DNA of 64,000 nucleotides from Ornithodoros turicata. Lineage: Eukaryota; Arthropoda; Arachnida; Ixodida; Argasidae. The notes beneath the pieces were generated by a model. It was given only the letters and a program-made list of their open reading frames with translations, did no database searches and was not told where the DNA came from. The translations under genes and the position numbers were made by a program. The first letter of the stretch is position 1, and the number at the start of each line of letters is the position of its first letter. Positions 22,613-34,676 of this stretch are shown one piece after another. The DNA is taken from NCBI RefSeq assembly GCF_037126465.1, contig NC_088206.1, positions 15,418,702-15,482,701 on the forward strand. Direction: 5' to 3'.

Positions 22613-22890
22613 TCATTTGCAGTAGTCTTTCTTGGAAGGGAGCTGCAGTGGGTGAAGACACTCTTTCACAACCTTAATAGGTATGAAGCAAATGTTCCCC
22701 GTGAAGCCGGCCCAGAAGGCACGATCTTCCTGAGCAACGTGCCGCACCATGCGGTCGACAGCTCGGGCCCCTTGACGCACCGCGAGAGTAATATCGGCAC
22801 GCACCTGATCGAGGCAGGGTGAACCATATATGCTCGAGGTCGACACTTTCACCTCCCCATATAGGTCATATAGGTCGACAACATCACCTC
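22613..22890 (-). CDS. Candidate terminal exon of an unidentified host gene
   Basis: A minus-strand frame open from 22890 to a TGA at 22613-22615 reads like real protein rather than noise. Codons are mixed with many G/C third positions, residue composition is balanced, and an AATAAA follows about 137 nt after the stop. Recognisable stretches are YGSPCLDQVRADITLAVRQG, ARAVDRMVRHVAQEDRAFWA and GFTGNICFIPIKVVKECL, with a basic CK C-terminus. Four cysteines and amphipathic segments would suit a small secreted helical protein. AG dinucleotides upstream (for example GGGGAG before 22852) could be splice acceptors. I do not recognise the family. Upstream exons, if any, would lie beyond the mariner insertion. 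Confidence 0.35.
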
Positions 22891-23004
22891 AATGTGGGCC
22901 TTATTAACAGCTCGTCCCATCAACATCACAACAGCTCCACTTCAATACCCATTCATTCAACGGGTCGATCCATCACTCAAAGCCCATCGTGGTAATTTCA
23001 AAAC

Positions 23005-23110
23005 ACATAATTCAACTTCAACTTCAACATCGCACCACATTATAGTCCATCGTTCGACATCAACTTCAACATCTCGTCATGTGGCAACCCATCACTCAAC
23101 ATCGTCATCC
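23005..23110 (+). repeat. Degenerate ACTTCAACATC minisatellite
   Basis: CAACTTCAACATC-type units recur at irregular intervals and would translate as Thr/Ser/His-rich low-complexity sequence. Probably non-coding. Confidence 0.6.
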
Positions 23111-23330
23111 TTCATACTGTGATGGTTAGTGACGTCCGTGATGGCCATGATGGGTGAATTTGCCGACCTATGGAGTGAACTGTCCCGTTACAGGTTTTGC
23201 ACACGTGTGTGGAAAGCACTTGAAAGATACGAGGGGTGTTCAAGTCAAACCGGGACTTTTCATTTTTCGCAAAAGTAACATAAACTTACAGGCTAGACAT
23301 TTTTTTTTTAAGTTATATTTTTCAACGTAA

Positions 23331-25202
23331 TCAGGCTCCAGCTGCACTAATGCACTGGTCCCAGCGTTTCACGAGGGCTTGGATGCCAGCAGCGTAGAAA
23401 TCCTTACTGGCGCGTATAGCAGCCATGATCGGACCGCATTTTTGACCTCGTCGTCGCAGCTGAAGTGGCGGCCCCCAAGGAATGCCTTCAGTGGTCCGAA
23501 GAGATGGAGATCGCTGGGGGTGAGGTCTGGACTGTAAGGGGGATGTGGCAGCAACTCCCAGGGAAGTTCCTGTAAGGTGAGTGTCGTGAGATGCGCGGTA
23601 TGCGGGCGTGCATTGTCCTGTAGGAGGAGGACTCCATCGGTGATCAGGCCCGGCTGCTGCTTCAGCGCCTTATGCACATCCCTGAGAACCTGGCAGTAAT
23701 ACGCACTACTGGGCAGAAAATCATGAACAACGGCAGCCTTGTCCCAGGAAACCGTGGCCATTACCTTACCCGCAGACGGGGTGCTTCGGAACTTCTTGGG
23801 AGCTGGCGAGACCGGATGCTTCCACTGTTTTGATACACGTTTAGACTCAGGAGTGAAGTGGTGCACCCACGTTTCATCGCACGTGATGATCCGATCAAGG
23901 AACGGCTGTCCTTCAGTGTGGAAACGGTGCCTTAGCTCTTGGGAGATTTCCAGTCTTCACTGCCGGTCAAACACGGAGAGCTGCCTCGGGACCCAACGGG
24001 CACTAACTTTCCGAAACTGGAGGTGTTCATGAATGATAGTGTTCAACGTTCCCACAGAAAGGTCCGTCTTTCGAGCAAGTCCGAGACATGTTATCCGTCG
24101 GTCCTTGAGGATCAGGCGCTCCACAAGTTGGATGTTCTCAGGAACTCTGACACTGCTGCCTGTGAACCGCCCCGGCCGGGCTCGTCCCGCACCGATGTAC
24201 GGCCGTCTCGGAACCGTTTGCACCACTCAAACGCTTTGCTGCAGCTAAGTGTATCGTGGCCATAGACGCCGACTGCGGGGGGGCGCGGGGGCCCTTGCCG
24301 CCCCGGAACATGAACTGGGGGGGGGGGGGGGCGCCGCCTCCCCCGGGAAGTCCCGCTAAGAGACTGACACCAACCTTTGGGGCTTGGCGCGCCCGGGTCA
24401 AAAGAGCGAAGCGGCACCAACCCCAAGGATGCACCTTGCAATTTTTAAAATATGTATCCGCCCACCATACTCATTATCACAGTAGAAGTTGAGGCGAAGA
24501 AACATAGAGGATGGCAGAACACATAGCCTGAATTTCGCCCAAAGCAATCAGATCAGTGAAACGAAGCAGTCGAAAAGGCACCAGCAGCTGCCAGTCTTCG
24601 GAACGCATATCCGTTGGGAGCGGGTTCAACTCCCGCTGCTCCATTCCATTGACCATATTCATTATATTGCGCGCATTTCGGGTCAAACACCGAGGATTCA
24701 ATGCAGTTTGTTCCTTTTGCATTCAGTTTTCAAGGACGTAATGCCTTCAATTGTGCACATGTCCACTGTTTACGTTCTCTCTGTTTTTCTTTTTTTTCTG
24801 TTCTTCCTCCCTCTTATTTCTATACCAGTTCTGCATACATCATAGGATCCCGCCAGAGTGTGTGATTCTTCAGCTTTAGTTTTGTGTTCTTCATTTTTTT
24901 TCCTTTTCTTTCCTTCTTTTCGTTTTCTTTTGCTTTCTTTTTTCTTTGTCTTTTTTCTCTTCCCTTTTCACTTTTTTTTTTCGAATAACAAGCCGACATC
25001 CACCTGGCTTACCTTTCCTTTTTTTTTATATATAAACATGTCCCCCCCCCCCCCTCGGGAAAATGAAAACTCTCCGCCTCTGATCGTGGCTATGCTGAGC
25101 CTGAAGTCTTCTGCGAATTTCAGATGACTTTCCGACTTCATTCACGAGAAACTTCATGACAATTCGCTGTTCGATGTGCGCGCTTACCTCGTTGTCGGCC
25201 AT
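23331..25202 (-). pseudogene. Mariner transposase pseudogene (DD34D)
   Basis: This gene encoded the DNA-cutting and strand-transfer enzyme of mariner. The N-terminal helix-turn-helix start MADNEVSAHIEQRIVMKFLV is at about 25202-25083. After an insertion, the second DNA-binding helix region (AFEWCKRFRDGRTSVRDEPG) resumes at about 24235. The catalytic triad is visible: D of TCDETW at 23876-23878, D of LLQDNARPHTA at 23615-23617 and D of YSPDLTPSD at 23510-23512. The last two are separated by 34 residues, the mariner signature. Lesions are the insertion at 24264-25082, a frameshift near 24170, an in-frame TGA at 23954-23956 and a frameshift near 23420, before the FYAAGIQALVKRWDQC end. It cannot make functional enzyme. 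Confidence 0.92.
24264..25082. mobile_element. Insertion inside the mariner gene, flanked by ATCGTGGCYAT repeats
   Basis: ATCGTGGCCAT at 24253-24263 and ATCGTGGCTAT at 25083-25093 bracket about 0.8 kb that interrupts the transposase frame. This is consistent with an 11-bp target duplication of retroposon type. The insert is G-rich at its left, holds a tRNA T-arm-like GCGGGTTCAACTCCCGC (about 24610-24640), and is pyrimidine-rich at its right end with a C run next to the junction. It may be a pol III-derived retroposon, but I cannot name it. Confidence 0.5.
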
Positions 25203-25312
25203 CTTGTCCAGCACGTGTCTTCTGTTTTGCACAAACTTTGGACCACCACGTGGTGAACGCGGATGCCTGTCGCGTGTGAAAATTACGAAAAAGAAGTAGC
25301 GCGAGCCATTTG

Positions 25313-25920
25313 TACAGGGTGTTACCCTATAAAAGTCTACCCGTGCCGCCATGCCGTATTCGCCAATTACTCAATGCAGGTGGCACATTGTGCGATCTTT
25401 ATATAAAGCTCATAAGGACATTTAATCTTGGTAAATTTCAAAGTGATTGAGTGCCGCAGCACGAAGTTATAACTCAAAACGTGCAATTCCCATAGTCAAA
25501 ACAAACAAGATGGCGGCGTTGAGAAGAGCACTTGACATGCTGCTTCCCACACGACAACGTGTCGCATATCCTGCCAGCCGGATGGAACTGCAGTTTTCAT
25601 TTCGCTTTCGTGTAAGTGTCGTATTTTGCTCAGAAGTAAGCAACGTGAGGAACGAAAAATGCCTACGCATACTCAGCAGACGACACTCAAAAGAGATGTC
25701 GTCTGCTAACTGAGAGGCGCCATCTTGGCTGTTTTGACTACGGGAACCTCACGTTTTGCGCTATAACTTTGCGTTACGGTGCTCAATCACTTCGATATTT
25801 ACCATGATGGAATGCCCTTATGAGTTTTATACGTAGGCAACATATTGTACCGCCTGCATTGAGTAATTGGCGAGCGCGGCATGCCGGCGCGGCTAGACTT
25901 TTATAGGGTAACACCCTCTA
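25313..25920. mobile_element. TA-flanked foldback MITE nested in mariner
   Basis: TA-CAGGGTGTTACCCTATAAAA at 25313 and its reverse complement ending in ACACCCTC-TA at 25920. Pairing extends inward about 200 bp (GCCAATTACTCAATGCAG, CTCATAAGGRCATT, CAAGATGGCGSC). Non-coding. It inserted between the mariner start codon and the mariner 5' TIR. Confidence 0.85.
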
Positions 25921-25966
25921 CACTCGGGAGACAGAAAGTCCCGGTTTGACTTGAACACCCCTCGTA

Positions 25967-28900
25967 TAAACACGCGTGCGGTAATTATACTCAGAGGCTG
26001 AAGTTCGCCTCAGTGCCTTGCATATCTTCACCGCCACGGGGAACCCTGTGTCATTGGGGATTGCGCAATTTGTACGTGACTCTGGTATATTCTTTGTATT
26101 ATATTTAATTATTATTTAATTAATTATTATTAAACCAATATAAACATAATGCAAATATATTAACTAAATAAATAATAATTGAATTAATTATTGTTATTTA
26201 TTTATTTAATATATTTGCGTTTTATTTATCTTACTTAATTTTCCTTGGATAGAACGACCTTGTTCTTGCGAAAACCGGTAGTTAGCCTGTAGTAAAAGAG
26301 GTGGTAGTTAATTGCGTTTTCTTCATCTTTTTTTTCTCTTTTTCAGTTCTCAAGAAAGAAAAGAGGTAAGACACAAACAGCCTTATTTTGTAAAAATCTA
26401 GTTCCTGCTCCCACTTTCCACTTTCTCGCCTTTATGCACACAATTTCTCTTTTCTTTGATCTTTGCGCTCCTGATCTACAACATCTTTATCCTTTCTTTT
26501 GCATTCGAGGTATAATAAACTAGCAGTGAATCACATGAAGATATAATCAGAAAGGCCACGCAGCCAGCAACGACCAAGCAGTAATGAATAATATACGGGG
26601 TATCCAGGCTATATACGAACATATTTTTATAAAATAGGGATACGCCTTTTCGCAATTACAATAAATGGCGATACATTAATGGTCAAGTAGGCCACCTCAT
26701 GGCTGCACTAAGAACCTCTTGGGGCATCGTCCTAATTAATTTTGACAAAGGTACTTCTCAATTCTGAAAGAGAAGGTCGGCCGGCTTCCATTCCTTTGGG
26801 TGCGCTGACGTCGTTTTCCAATACCGCGCGAGGAACTGTTAAAAAAAAAGGGGGGGGGGGGCTGCAGATTTATAGATCATTTTTCTCACTCTGTAGGAAG
26901 CGCGCTTTCTCCCTTCCCCTTTCATATAAGGGACGACGAGGGCTGCTGTTTTTTTTTTCTCCCTATCAGAGACACGAAGTCAGCGGTCTTGAGTAATTGG
27001 TATCCTCGCTGTTCATATCGCTGATATTTTTACCCGTCTTTTTACCAATATTTGATCCTGATCGCATCGTGCCTCGGCGACGGAAGGGATCTGTAGTAAC
27101 CGGCTCCATTTGTGGAATCAATCAATCTCCATTTTAGTTTTCTTCCCTGCATTCATTCATCCATCTATTCCCGATACGCCTTCCATATCTGGCGCGCGCC
27201 ATCCTTTTCTTTTTCCTTGCAGACGAGGAGAATGAAGACTTAGTTCTTCCCATTTACGATAGATGGCAGAAGCTATATCCTCTTTTCGTCGCCGTGCGTT
27301 GGTTGTTCTCTTTCCTTCGGCTTTCTCTCAGGTGCTTTGGCACATTGTTCCCTTTCCGAATCCAAATTCAGTTGGCGCGCCCTTGAGAGACGCTAGGCGT
27401 GAACACGCGTTTTCTCATGCCAGTTTTCTGTGTTTGTAACGTAGTTTTGTAACGCAAAGAAGCCAAGAAGCTACGTCACTTCTGGTTCGCCTTCTCCTTG
27501 TCGTCTGCAAGGCTGAGAACAGTTGTGTGATCGGCTGTAGTGAAGCAGAGAAAGCAGGTCGGCGTTGAACGCGACGCGGCCGAACGTATGCATTGACATC
27601 TGTGTGTTTATCACGTAAGGGATGCCAACCTAGGGGTTTGTGCCTGTGTGCCCCAAAGTCACGAACGGATAAAGAAGTCCATTGAACTCGGAAGCGGTGC
27701 TTGGAGAAAACGGTGAGTGAAGTCGTGTGTTTTACGAGAAATAGCGATAGCAGCAACGTATTCCACTTAACGGCACTATCTGTGCGCGTTCCGTTGTGCC
27801 GTTCACATGACAGTGACGCACTTATAAGGCTGCAAACGGGACGCAGTCATTTTCGACGCTGCAGTGGCTTGGTGATGAGCAGTTTATAATGGCATGGTGC
27901 AGTTCAGTAACGTAGTCCGAAAAATATGTCTATAAGGGTTCTTCGGGAACTCTTCTTTTGGGGAGGTAGATTTCACCCTTATTTCCCTCTCCCAAATTAC
28001 CGAACTTAGGACTTCGGGTAATGGGTTGAAACATGGGTTGATCCCCCAAAATCCCTGCCTTGGCTGCACCACTGGTGCAATTGCAGACTGCTTCCCACTT
28101 CCGTGTTTCTGTGCACGAAGTATGATATTGCCCGTGGAAAAGAGTTGTTGGTCGTTGAAATTGCCGTTTCGTAACGGCATACTTGGCACACATCGTGGAC
28201 GACTTGGCGCGGCCTTCGACAACACTGTTTACCCTTTCTCTGTTGCTTTTTAAAATGTCTAATTTGTCTCAGCGCCGCCTGACGTAGGCCAAGTAAAATC
28301 GATGAACAATGAAGCTGCAAGGAGCTGGATGATGGCGTGTGTTGGAATGCAGTGTGCGAATGTGAACGTGACGGACATTATAATTACGGAAAAGTCTTGA
28401 AAATACGGAGCTCTGTTCTACTCTAACACGGAAAACACGCCTGAAGAAAAGCAATCGAGGTGTAATCCCCGCGCATGGGACAAACGTAAGCTGTAATGGC
28501 TCGAGTACAGGGTGCAGTGCGATAGAGCAAAGTCAGCTGGAATACGCGAGTTCTCGTACTTTGTCAACAACATATGAGCAACAAGTTCTGTGCAAAAAAG
28601 AAGGAAGATAAAAGAGAAACTTTTAAAGGGGGGGGGGTAGCTTTAAAAGAAGCGATATCTTATCAAGGAATTTAGCAGGTACAGTTTGCTGTTGGACTCA
28701 CTGTACCGCCTGGCGCTCGTATGGGTCGGAAACTGACGAAGACATAGATGAACTTGTAACTGCGTTGCTATATCTCGCGATGAAGCTATAGGGGCACTAC
28801 AGTGTATATTGCTCTAGTAACTCTTTTGAATTGTGTAAATACATGGTCGTAGCGACTAGCCAGATATATTTCATATGTGCTCATTATTATATTTCACTAT

Positions 28901-29384
28901 ATTGGCGATAAAACTCAAATTTTCATCGTCATCGTCCAAATAAACTGGTCGCTTTCCCTGCCTCTGCGCCATCTGTTGTGCATACAAGGGTCATCGTCGT
29001 CGGCGAGTTGCGTACGCGAGGGTTGACTGGCCCAACCCTATGAACCTGTTTATAGAAGGAGGTCGCGCATGACCTGATTGGCGGAGGCAAAAACTGCATA
29101 CAATAGCTATGTCCCTCGACACTCTTTCGGTGGTCATTCGTCCGAGGTTCTATTGGTTTCTGGGAACTGAAGTATTTGCGGGTATCCGCAGAACATTTGC
29201 AGACGCGAAGAAACGTTGCGTTTACTTCAAGGGCGTAGCTTCCGTAAGGTGAAACGGCCCGATTTTTGGAAGTTGTAAGGACTAGTCCAGCCCTGCAGCA
29301 CCTCAGCCCTTTTTTGGCGATTACGTGGGCGTGACTGACAGTATTGACCCAACATTATATGGTGCTGTTAATTGAAATGGCATT
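25967..29384. other. Mostly unrecognised DNA
   Basis: No confident gene. Present are an AT-rich palindrome (26150-26222), poly-G runs near 26849 and 28627, and a splice-donor-like CGGTGAGTGAAG at 27711. The donor-like site follows a GC-richer stretch that might be a 5' exon but is not supported by anything else. Frames at 27884-28320 are short and unrecognised. Confidence 0.4.
26150..26222. repeat. AT-rich imperfect palindrome
   Basis: GCAAATATATTAACTAAATA on the left is mirrored by TATTTATTTAATATATTTGC on the right, with further AATTATT pairing in the centre. Confidence 0.7.
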
Positions 29385-29393
29385 GCTAGAACG

Positions 29394-29561
29394 ATTGTAT
29401 CTCATTACGGCCGAAGTCTCATTACGGCCGATGTCTCAATACGGCCGAAAGTCTCAATACGGCCGATAATCCTTTAATCCCCAAGTGTCTCATTACGGCC
29501 AAAGTCTCAATACGGCCGAAGGCAGTCTCATTACGGCCGAAGATGTCTCATAACGGCCAAA
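29394..29561 (+). repeat. Left TIR array (TCTCATTACGGCCGAAG units)
   Basis: About seven units of 15-20 bp. Variants include CATAACGGCC and CAATACGGCC, and AATCCTTTAATCCCCAAGTG interrupts the array. Confidence 0.9.
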
Positions 29562-30281
29562 TGTCAAAATGTGTATTGTAACCTGCATTGATATGCAATG
29601 TCGCAGCCAGGTATGGATATATATTCAGCAGGGTATAAGCCATGCACTGTGCCCTTATCATATTTATATACACATATTGCGAGACAAACGGTATGTTATC
29701 ATACCACAGCACAATGCAACATATTGTGTAATGTGTACTCCCACAAGGTAGTGTAGGCTGTGAAGCAGGCTACTATATGGAGTTAGCTACTTGTAGAGAG
29801 CTAGATGAATATTGGCTTTGTTGTGACACTTTTGGAGCCATCCTACAGTCATTGGCCATGACAGAGCACCTATCTCAGTCGATGCCAGTTTATTTCCATT
29901 CGCCTTACAATGATACAATTCTTGCTTCTGGAATGAGTAAACCTGCAAGAAGCGATGAGCAACCATGAATAGGCTAGAATATTAAAAACAACAACAACAA
30001 GCATTTGTCTCTACATGGCTCGTTTTAATGTGCACAAGCTGCACACGTGTTGATACGTGTCTGCTATTTCATACAAGGTTAACATAAATATTCATTTAGA
30101 CAAAAGAATGACAAGCCTTAAAAATGTGACTTCCTGGTAAACACAGAGCATGACCATGATATGCATATAGGTTCAGTAGTTCATTCCCTTAATGGAAACA
30201 TGTGAATATCAAATAGTAATACATTACAATTCATGAAATGATGCATGCATAACTTTCCATTTCTGGTTTCTTTTTTATAAA

Positions 30282-30313
30282 AGTAGTGCACGAATTAACA
30301 TTCGTGCACTACT
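30282..30313. repeat. Perfect 13-bp hairpin
   Basis: AGTAGTGCACGAA, a 6-nt loop, then TTCGTGCACTACT. Confidence 0.9.
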
Positions 30314-32834
30314 ACAAAATTTCTCACTTCACAACAGAACCTTATGATGATCTTAACAGCTCACCTCTTCGCCAGGACTCCCTGGGCAGCAACATCCTAT
30401 TAGCCATGTTGTTGTTTTTCTTTTTCGGAATCCTTCGTGCAGCCACATACCATGCCTGGAATGGAAAACCAGCTATAAATAACAATGCATTTGAATGACT
30501 TCCTCTTGAAGTATTTATTCTAATCAGATATGCTTTGTGCCTACTATGGTGCGCGAAGGCACATAAGTACAACATTTGCAGACGTTCGACGTAAGCAGTT
30601 CTTGGAGATCAATTCAAGTACGCCGACTTGCGCTTTTATTTTTGAAGAAATACGACGACAAATTTTAACAAATGAAATATGGCTCACAATGATACTAGTA
30701 AATGCTGCTGTACGGTGATGCATTATCGGTATCTTATCGTCTTCGAATAAATTTGTTGTTCCTAAACGCGCAACCAACTAGAAACGGCGCAAACCTACGA
30801 ACGGATACCGAGTTACATCTATTACAGGCACTTCAGCTGTTTTGATTAATTTAAATTACTCTTATGAGAATCCAACTATGTGTGGACAGCACACTACTAA
30901 GACAGGCAATCTACGAAAGCATTACTCACCAGAATTCCTGCTTGACTTGGTCTTGGTCAACACTGCGCGATATACGTTGAGGCTGTGGCGATTCATTCAA
31001 CTCGATTTTTACCGGAACAACAGGCGCTGCTCGAAAGACAACGACGGAAAATAGAGAGCCGCTATAAAGTCCGCTAATTTGCACATTACAGCACTACAAA
31101 GCGATATATGAACACGTCGTAAACAGCAACCGCTCGCTCACACACACAAGAAACGAGGTACCCAACGTTGCTAGACACATGGCTAGACACCATCCGAACT
31201 CCGAAGTGAGAGTAGCAAAACAACAAGAATCAAAACACGAAAGGAAGAGTATTGATCCCCCCTCCTTCTATAGCATGCAAAACGTGATTTGCGCTGAGAT
31301 GAACATATATGTTCATGACGCGAGTAATTTTCACTTTTCACTGATCCAAAGGAGGTCACGTGGGGTTGCTCGACGCTTGCGAAATTGCGAAATCAACAAT
31401 GAAAATGGCGAAACGAAACTTGTGAATCGTGCATTTGCTCTTCATGGTAGCTGCCAAAAAATCGAATCAAACTTATGGGACACTGGATTACAGGTATGTT
31501 GGCATCTTTTTCATTCCTGCATATCATTACACTATACGTGAATACATGGTGTCATGTCATGGGTGTCATGTCTCACGATGCTGGGGAAGTAGTTGCATGG
31601 GGAAGTGTGCATGGTTCTAGACTTTTAATTCTTGATCGCGTAATCGAAATATCGGCACCTCTCGCATTGTGGCTTGCATGTGACCAACCAAGTGCTGTTC
31701 CCTTACTAGCGCTTCCTACAAACGACAAAACGAAACATGTGGGAATGTATATTTTTGATTACTCATATGTAACAAGAAAATGTAACGTTTTCAGGTTGCT
31801 GCCACTACTCCATGTGCCCGCAATTGTCTTGCGTGTATGATTACACTAACGGCGTCGCCCACCACGGCGGAAGTGTTTTGCGTACACGCGTTTCAGCATG
31901 AAGCCTGCAGGTAACATCTGATGTTTACCCTTCGGATATTCTGAATTTACATATTGTCGCTTAGAGGAATTCCGAATGCCCAGAGTGACACACACTTTTA
32001 ACATTGTGACATCAGTGCAGTGGCATAAGCTCTAATGTAGTGCCCCACGAAAATGAACAAGGGGTAGTGGTTTATCCAGAATCCCAAGCACGAGAAGGGT
32101 GTTGGAAAAAATTGTTGGAATAGTTACGTCATTACAGCTTAACATATCATTACAGACGTATCTGAAGCTGAAATCGCAAGGGCACCCTCTGTAGGGGGTG
32201 CACAGGCAAAAAAGTTAGGGGGGGTCTGGATAAAGCACTGACGAGGGGGACTCCTCCACCCCATGTCAAGCCTCATAAAACACCTCCTGAAATAGTTTCC
32301 TGGCTATGCAGCTGCATTATTATGACGTAATTGTCATTGTTGTCCATAATTCTTGAATATGTTTTGAATATATGAAAAAAAAAAGTCTGCTTGACAGCAT
32401 ATGTCTTATAGTCATCATCAAACAAGAGCATATGTCATTTTGTTCAGTGGCTTATGTACTTTTTTTGTAAATTTCAGGTGGACGTAAATTGTAGAAGGCA
32501 GCTAGTGGGGGAGAAGATCATGTTCATAGGTCATGTGACTCCTGGAGCTCCCAGTGGGCTCCCTTGTGGAGTACTTTTCAGAACACACACACATACAGTT
32601 TGCTCACAGAACCAACGAGTAGGATGTTGCTTGACTACTGAGAGAAAATGGCGTAACACATACAAATATCGTGTGACACATATGACAATAAAAACATAAA
32701 GACACTGTCGCAATATTGTGTGCATGAACCATTGTGTGTGACACAAGCCGTGGGGGCACACCGCCTCGGACACATTTTGGGAAGCATAAAACACAGTATA
32801 TACAGAGCTACTATGGTGGATGCTTCTTTTTTCT

Positions 32835-33024
32835 TTTTGGCCGTTATGATAGACATCTTCGGCCGTAATGAGACTACCTTCGGCCGTATTGAGACTTTGG
32901 CCGTAACGAGACACTTGGGGATTAAGGGATTTTCGGCCGTAATGAGACTTTCGGCCGTAATGAGACTTTCGGCCGTAATGAGACTTCGGCCGTAATGAGA
33001 CTCGGGCCGTAATGAGATGTTACC
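32835..33024 (-). repeat. Right TIR array (inverted)
   Basis: About eight units reading CTTCGGCCGTAATGAGA on the plus strand, with CACTTGGGGATTAAGGGATT at the position matching the left-array interruption. It has one more unit than the left array. Confidence 0.9.
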
Positions 33025-33033
33025 GCTAGAACG

Positions 33034-34676
33034 GGTAGGAAGAAGACAACAAACTTGACGGCATCGTCGCTGCTGGCGTAACGACTGAGCACTGCTGCAT
33101 GAGTTGCAGCAGTGCTGTGCGGTTGTCTGTTCTGTGTTTTCTTCTGTTTCTTTTTCTGTTTTTTTTTTCGACGGAAGGATGGCGTAGAAGTTTTAACGCC
33201 TTTAATGCGAATTACTACCTTCAAGCTCAAGTTATTGCTTCATTAAGACCTGCATGAATTTCATACGTAATATAGAACGATTAATGCTACTTCTATAGGG
33301 AATACTAAGAGACAAAAATGGGAAAAGTCTAGCACTCGCAAGTGAATAAGATAAGTATTTAAAGAGATTGAAACATTCAAATAATTTATTTTTCTAAAAA
33401 AACAAGCTTTCGGACGATAACTGGTTTTATCCAAACTGCAGTATTCATTCGCCCAAGGTCTCAGAGGCGTTTGCATGATTAGCTCAGCTTAAATGACATA
33501 TCCAATAGTAGGAGGTGCGATGTTACAGGCAGCACTCCAACAGATACAAAAAAAGGAAGAAGAAGAAAAAAAAAACGTTGTTATAAGCATTCCTTAAACT
33601 TTCGCGTACTTTCTCTGTAGAATCCTTGAACTTTTTAAGGATCCTTCAACTCCAGCTAAGCAAGAGCTGTGGTGGTAGGCAGCACTCAAACCAGCGAAAG
33701 TTGCTTTGAAGGGGCTCAGGGCGTGTTTGCGGATTATTATGACCGACACATCGAATATGTCTGTACTACCACTGTGGTAACGAACATGCTTCGCGTCGGT
33801 CCTTCACAATCCCTCTTTGCTCCAATCTGCAAGCGCCATGACCATAAAGCTCTCCCCCCCCCCCCACCTTTTTTTTTTCTTGTTGTGAATAAATCCTTAA
33901 CAAAAATAACGGGATCGCAGCACGGCGACCGATGGAGCCGTCAGAAAGCCGTCCCTATAGTGGACTTTTATCGAGTATCCCAGTTTGTACAGCTTGCTCA
34001 TGCTGAAAGATCTCCCCTGAGTCAGGCACTGCGAACGCCAATACGCCTTGTTTTTCCCGCTCCGTCCGACGTGCGCGCTATGTCTGCATCTTCTTTTTCC
34101 GGCACACTCGCTAATTCTGCTATCTTTTTTCTTTTCTTTTCACATTTATTCGCTAATCCTGTTTTTACGCGCGAGAAGTGAGCCGTGTTGTTTGTGTCGG
34201 GAGAACAGGCAGACGTCCAACGGGAAATGTCACACGGAGGCGTCCTTTGCCTTCTGGTATAGGTGGCGTGTGCACTGTGATATGGGGGCTGTGAGATATT
34301 CCGCTGCTTTGTGTCATATGGACCGGTTCCCAGCTGGTGTTGTTCAGAGAAAGCGAGACTGTAATAGCAGACACCGTCACTGCTGACGGAAGGATTGCCG
34401 ACACTGCTCGGACTGTCGTGGGAGTTTTGCTGTGTGTCTTTCAAGCATGCATGGGATTGGGTGGATGCTGTCTGTGGAGTCGGACTTCGAACACCGTGAG
34501 GAGTGTGGTTCCCATGTCCCCACTTTATGGTGGGCCGCTTGTGCCCTTGCTGACGCCGTGACGTCATAATGACGTCATAATGATGTTTTCTTCTTATCAT
34601 GTAGCAGGGTTGAGCTGTTCCCGTGAGCCAGCTGCGGGAGTAATAACAGACAGGTGGTGGGTGCGTTGACGATAAC
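33034..34676. other. Unrecognised DNA
   Basis: No recognised domain. A minus-strand frame of 278 codons (34022-34858) overlaps this stretch and a SINE fragment. It is proline-, serine- and histidine-rich and looks non-coding. A C run plus T run lies at 33857-33880. Confidence 0.4.

Larger units (their letters stand above)
23230..25964 (-). mobile_element. Mariner-family DNA transposon, inactive, with two insertions
   Basis: The TIR CGAGGGGTGTTCAAGTCAAA with CCGGGACTTT begins at 23230 after TA (23228-23229), and its reverse complement ends at 25964 before TA. A mariner-type transposase is encoded on the minus strand. Removing a ~0.8-kb insertion (24264-25082) and a ~0.6-kb MITE (25313-25920) leaves about 1.3 kb, the usual mariner length. 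The TIRs are still well matched, but the gene is broken. Confidence 0.92.
29394..33024. mobile_element. 3.6-kb element with long TIRs built from a ~17-bp repeat
   Basis: Inverted arrays of TCTCATTACGGCCGAAG bound the element (29394-29561 and 32835-33024), and a 9-bp direct repeat GCTAGAACG flanks it (29385-29393 and 33025-33033). The two arrays align unit by unit, including the interruption AATCCYTTAATCCCCAAGTG. The interior (about 3.3 kb) has only short frames with no recognised domain, a perfect 13-bp hairpin (30282-30313), and an AATAAA on the plus strand near 32689. Long tandem-repeat TIRs plus a 9-bp duplication resemble Mutator-like elements, but no MURA-type transposase or FLYWCH/SWIM motif is seen. 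It may be non-autonomous or have captured host DNA. Confidence 0.8.

Noticed and set aside
24600..24640. Possible intact tRNA gene
   Set aside because: Only a T-arm-like hairpin is present; no matching acceptor stem, D-arm or anticodon arm could be built.
27400..27720. 5' exon ending at a GTGAGT donor
   Set aside because: A donor-like hexamer alone is common by chance; no start codon context, promoter or downstream acceptor could be tied to it.
29401..29561. CRISPR-like array at the TCTCATTACGGCCGAAG repeats
   Set aside because: Units are nearly contiguous with no spacers, have an inverted partner 3.3 kb away, and the DNA is eukaryotic.
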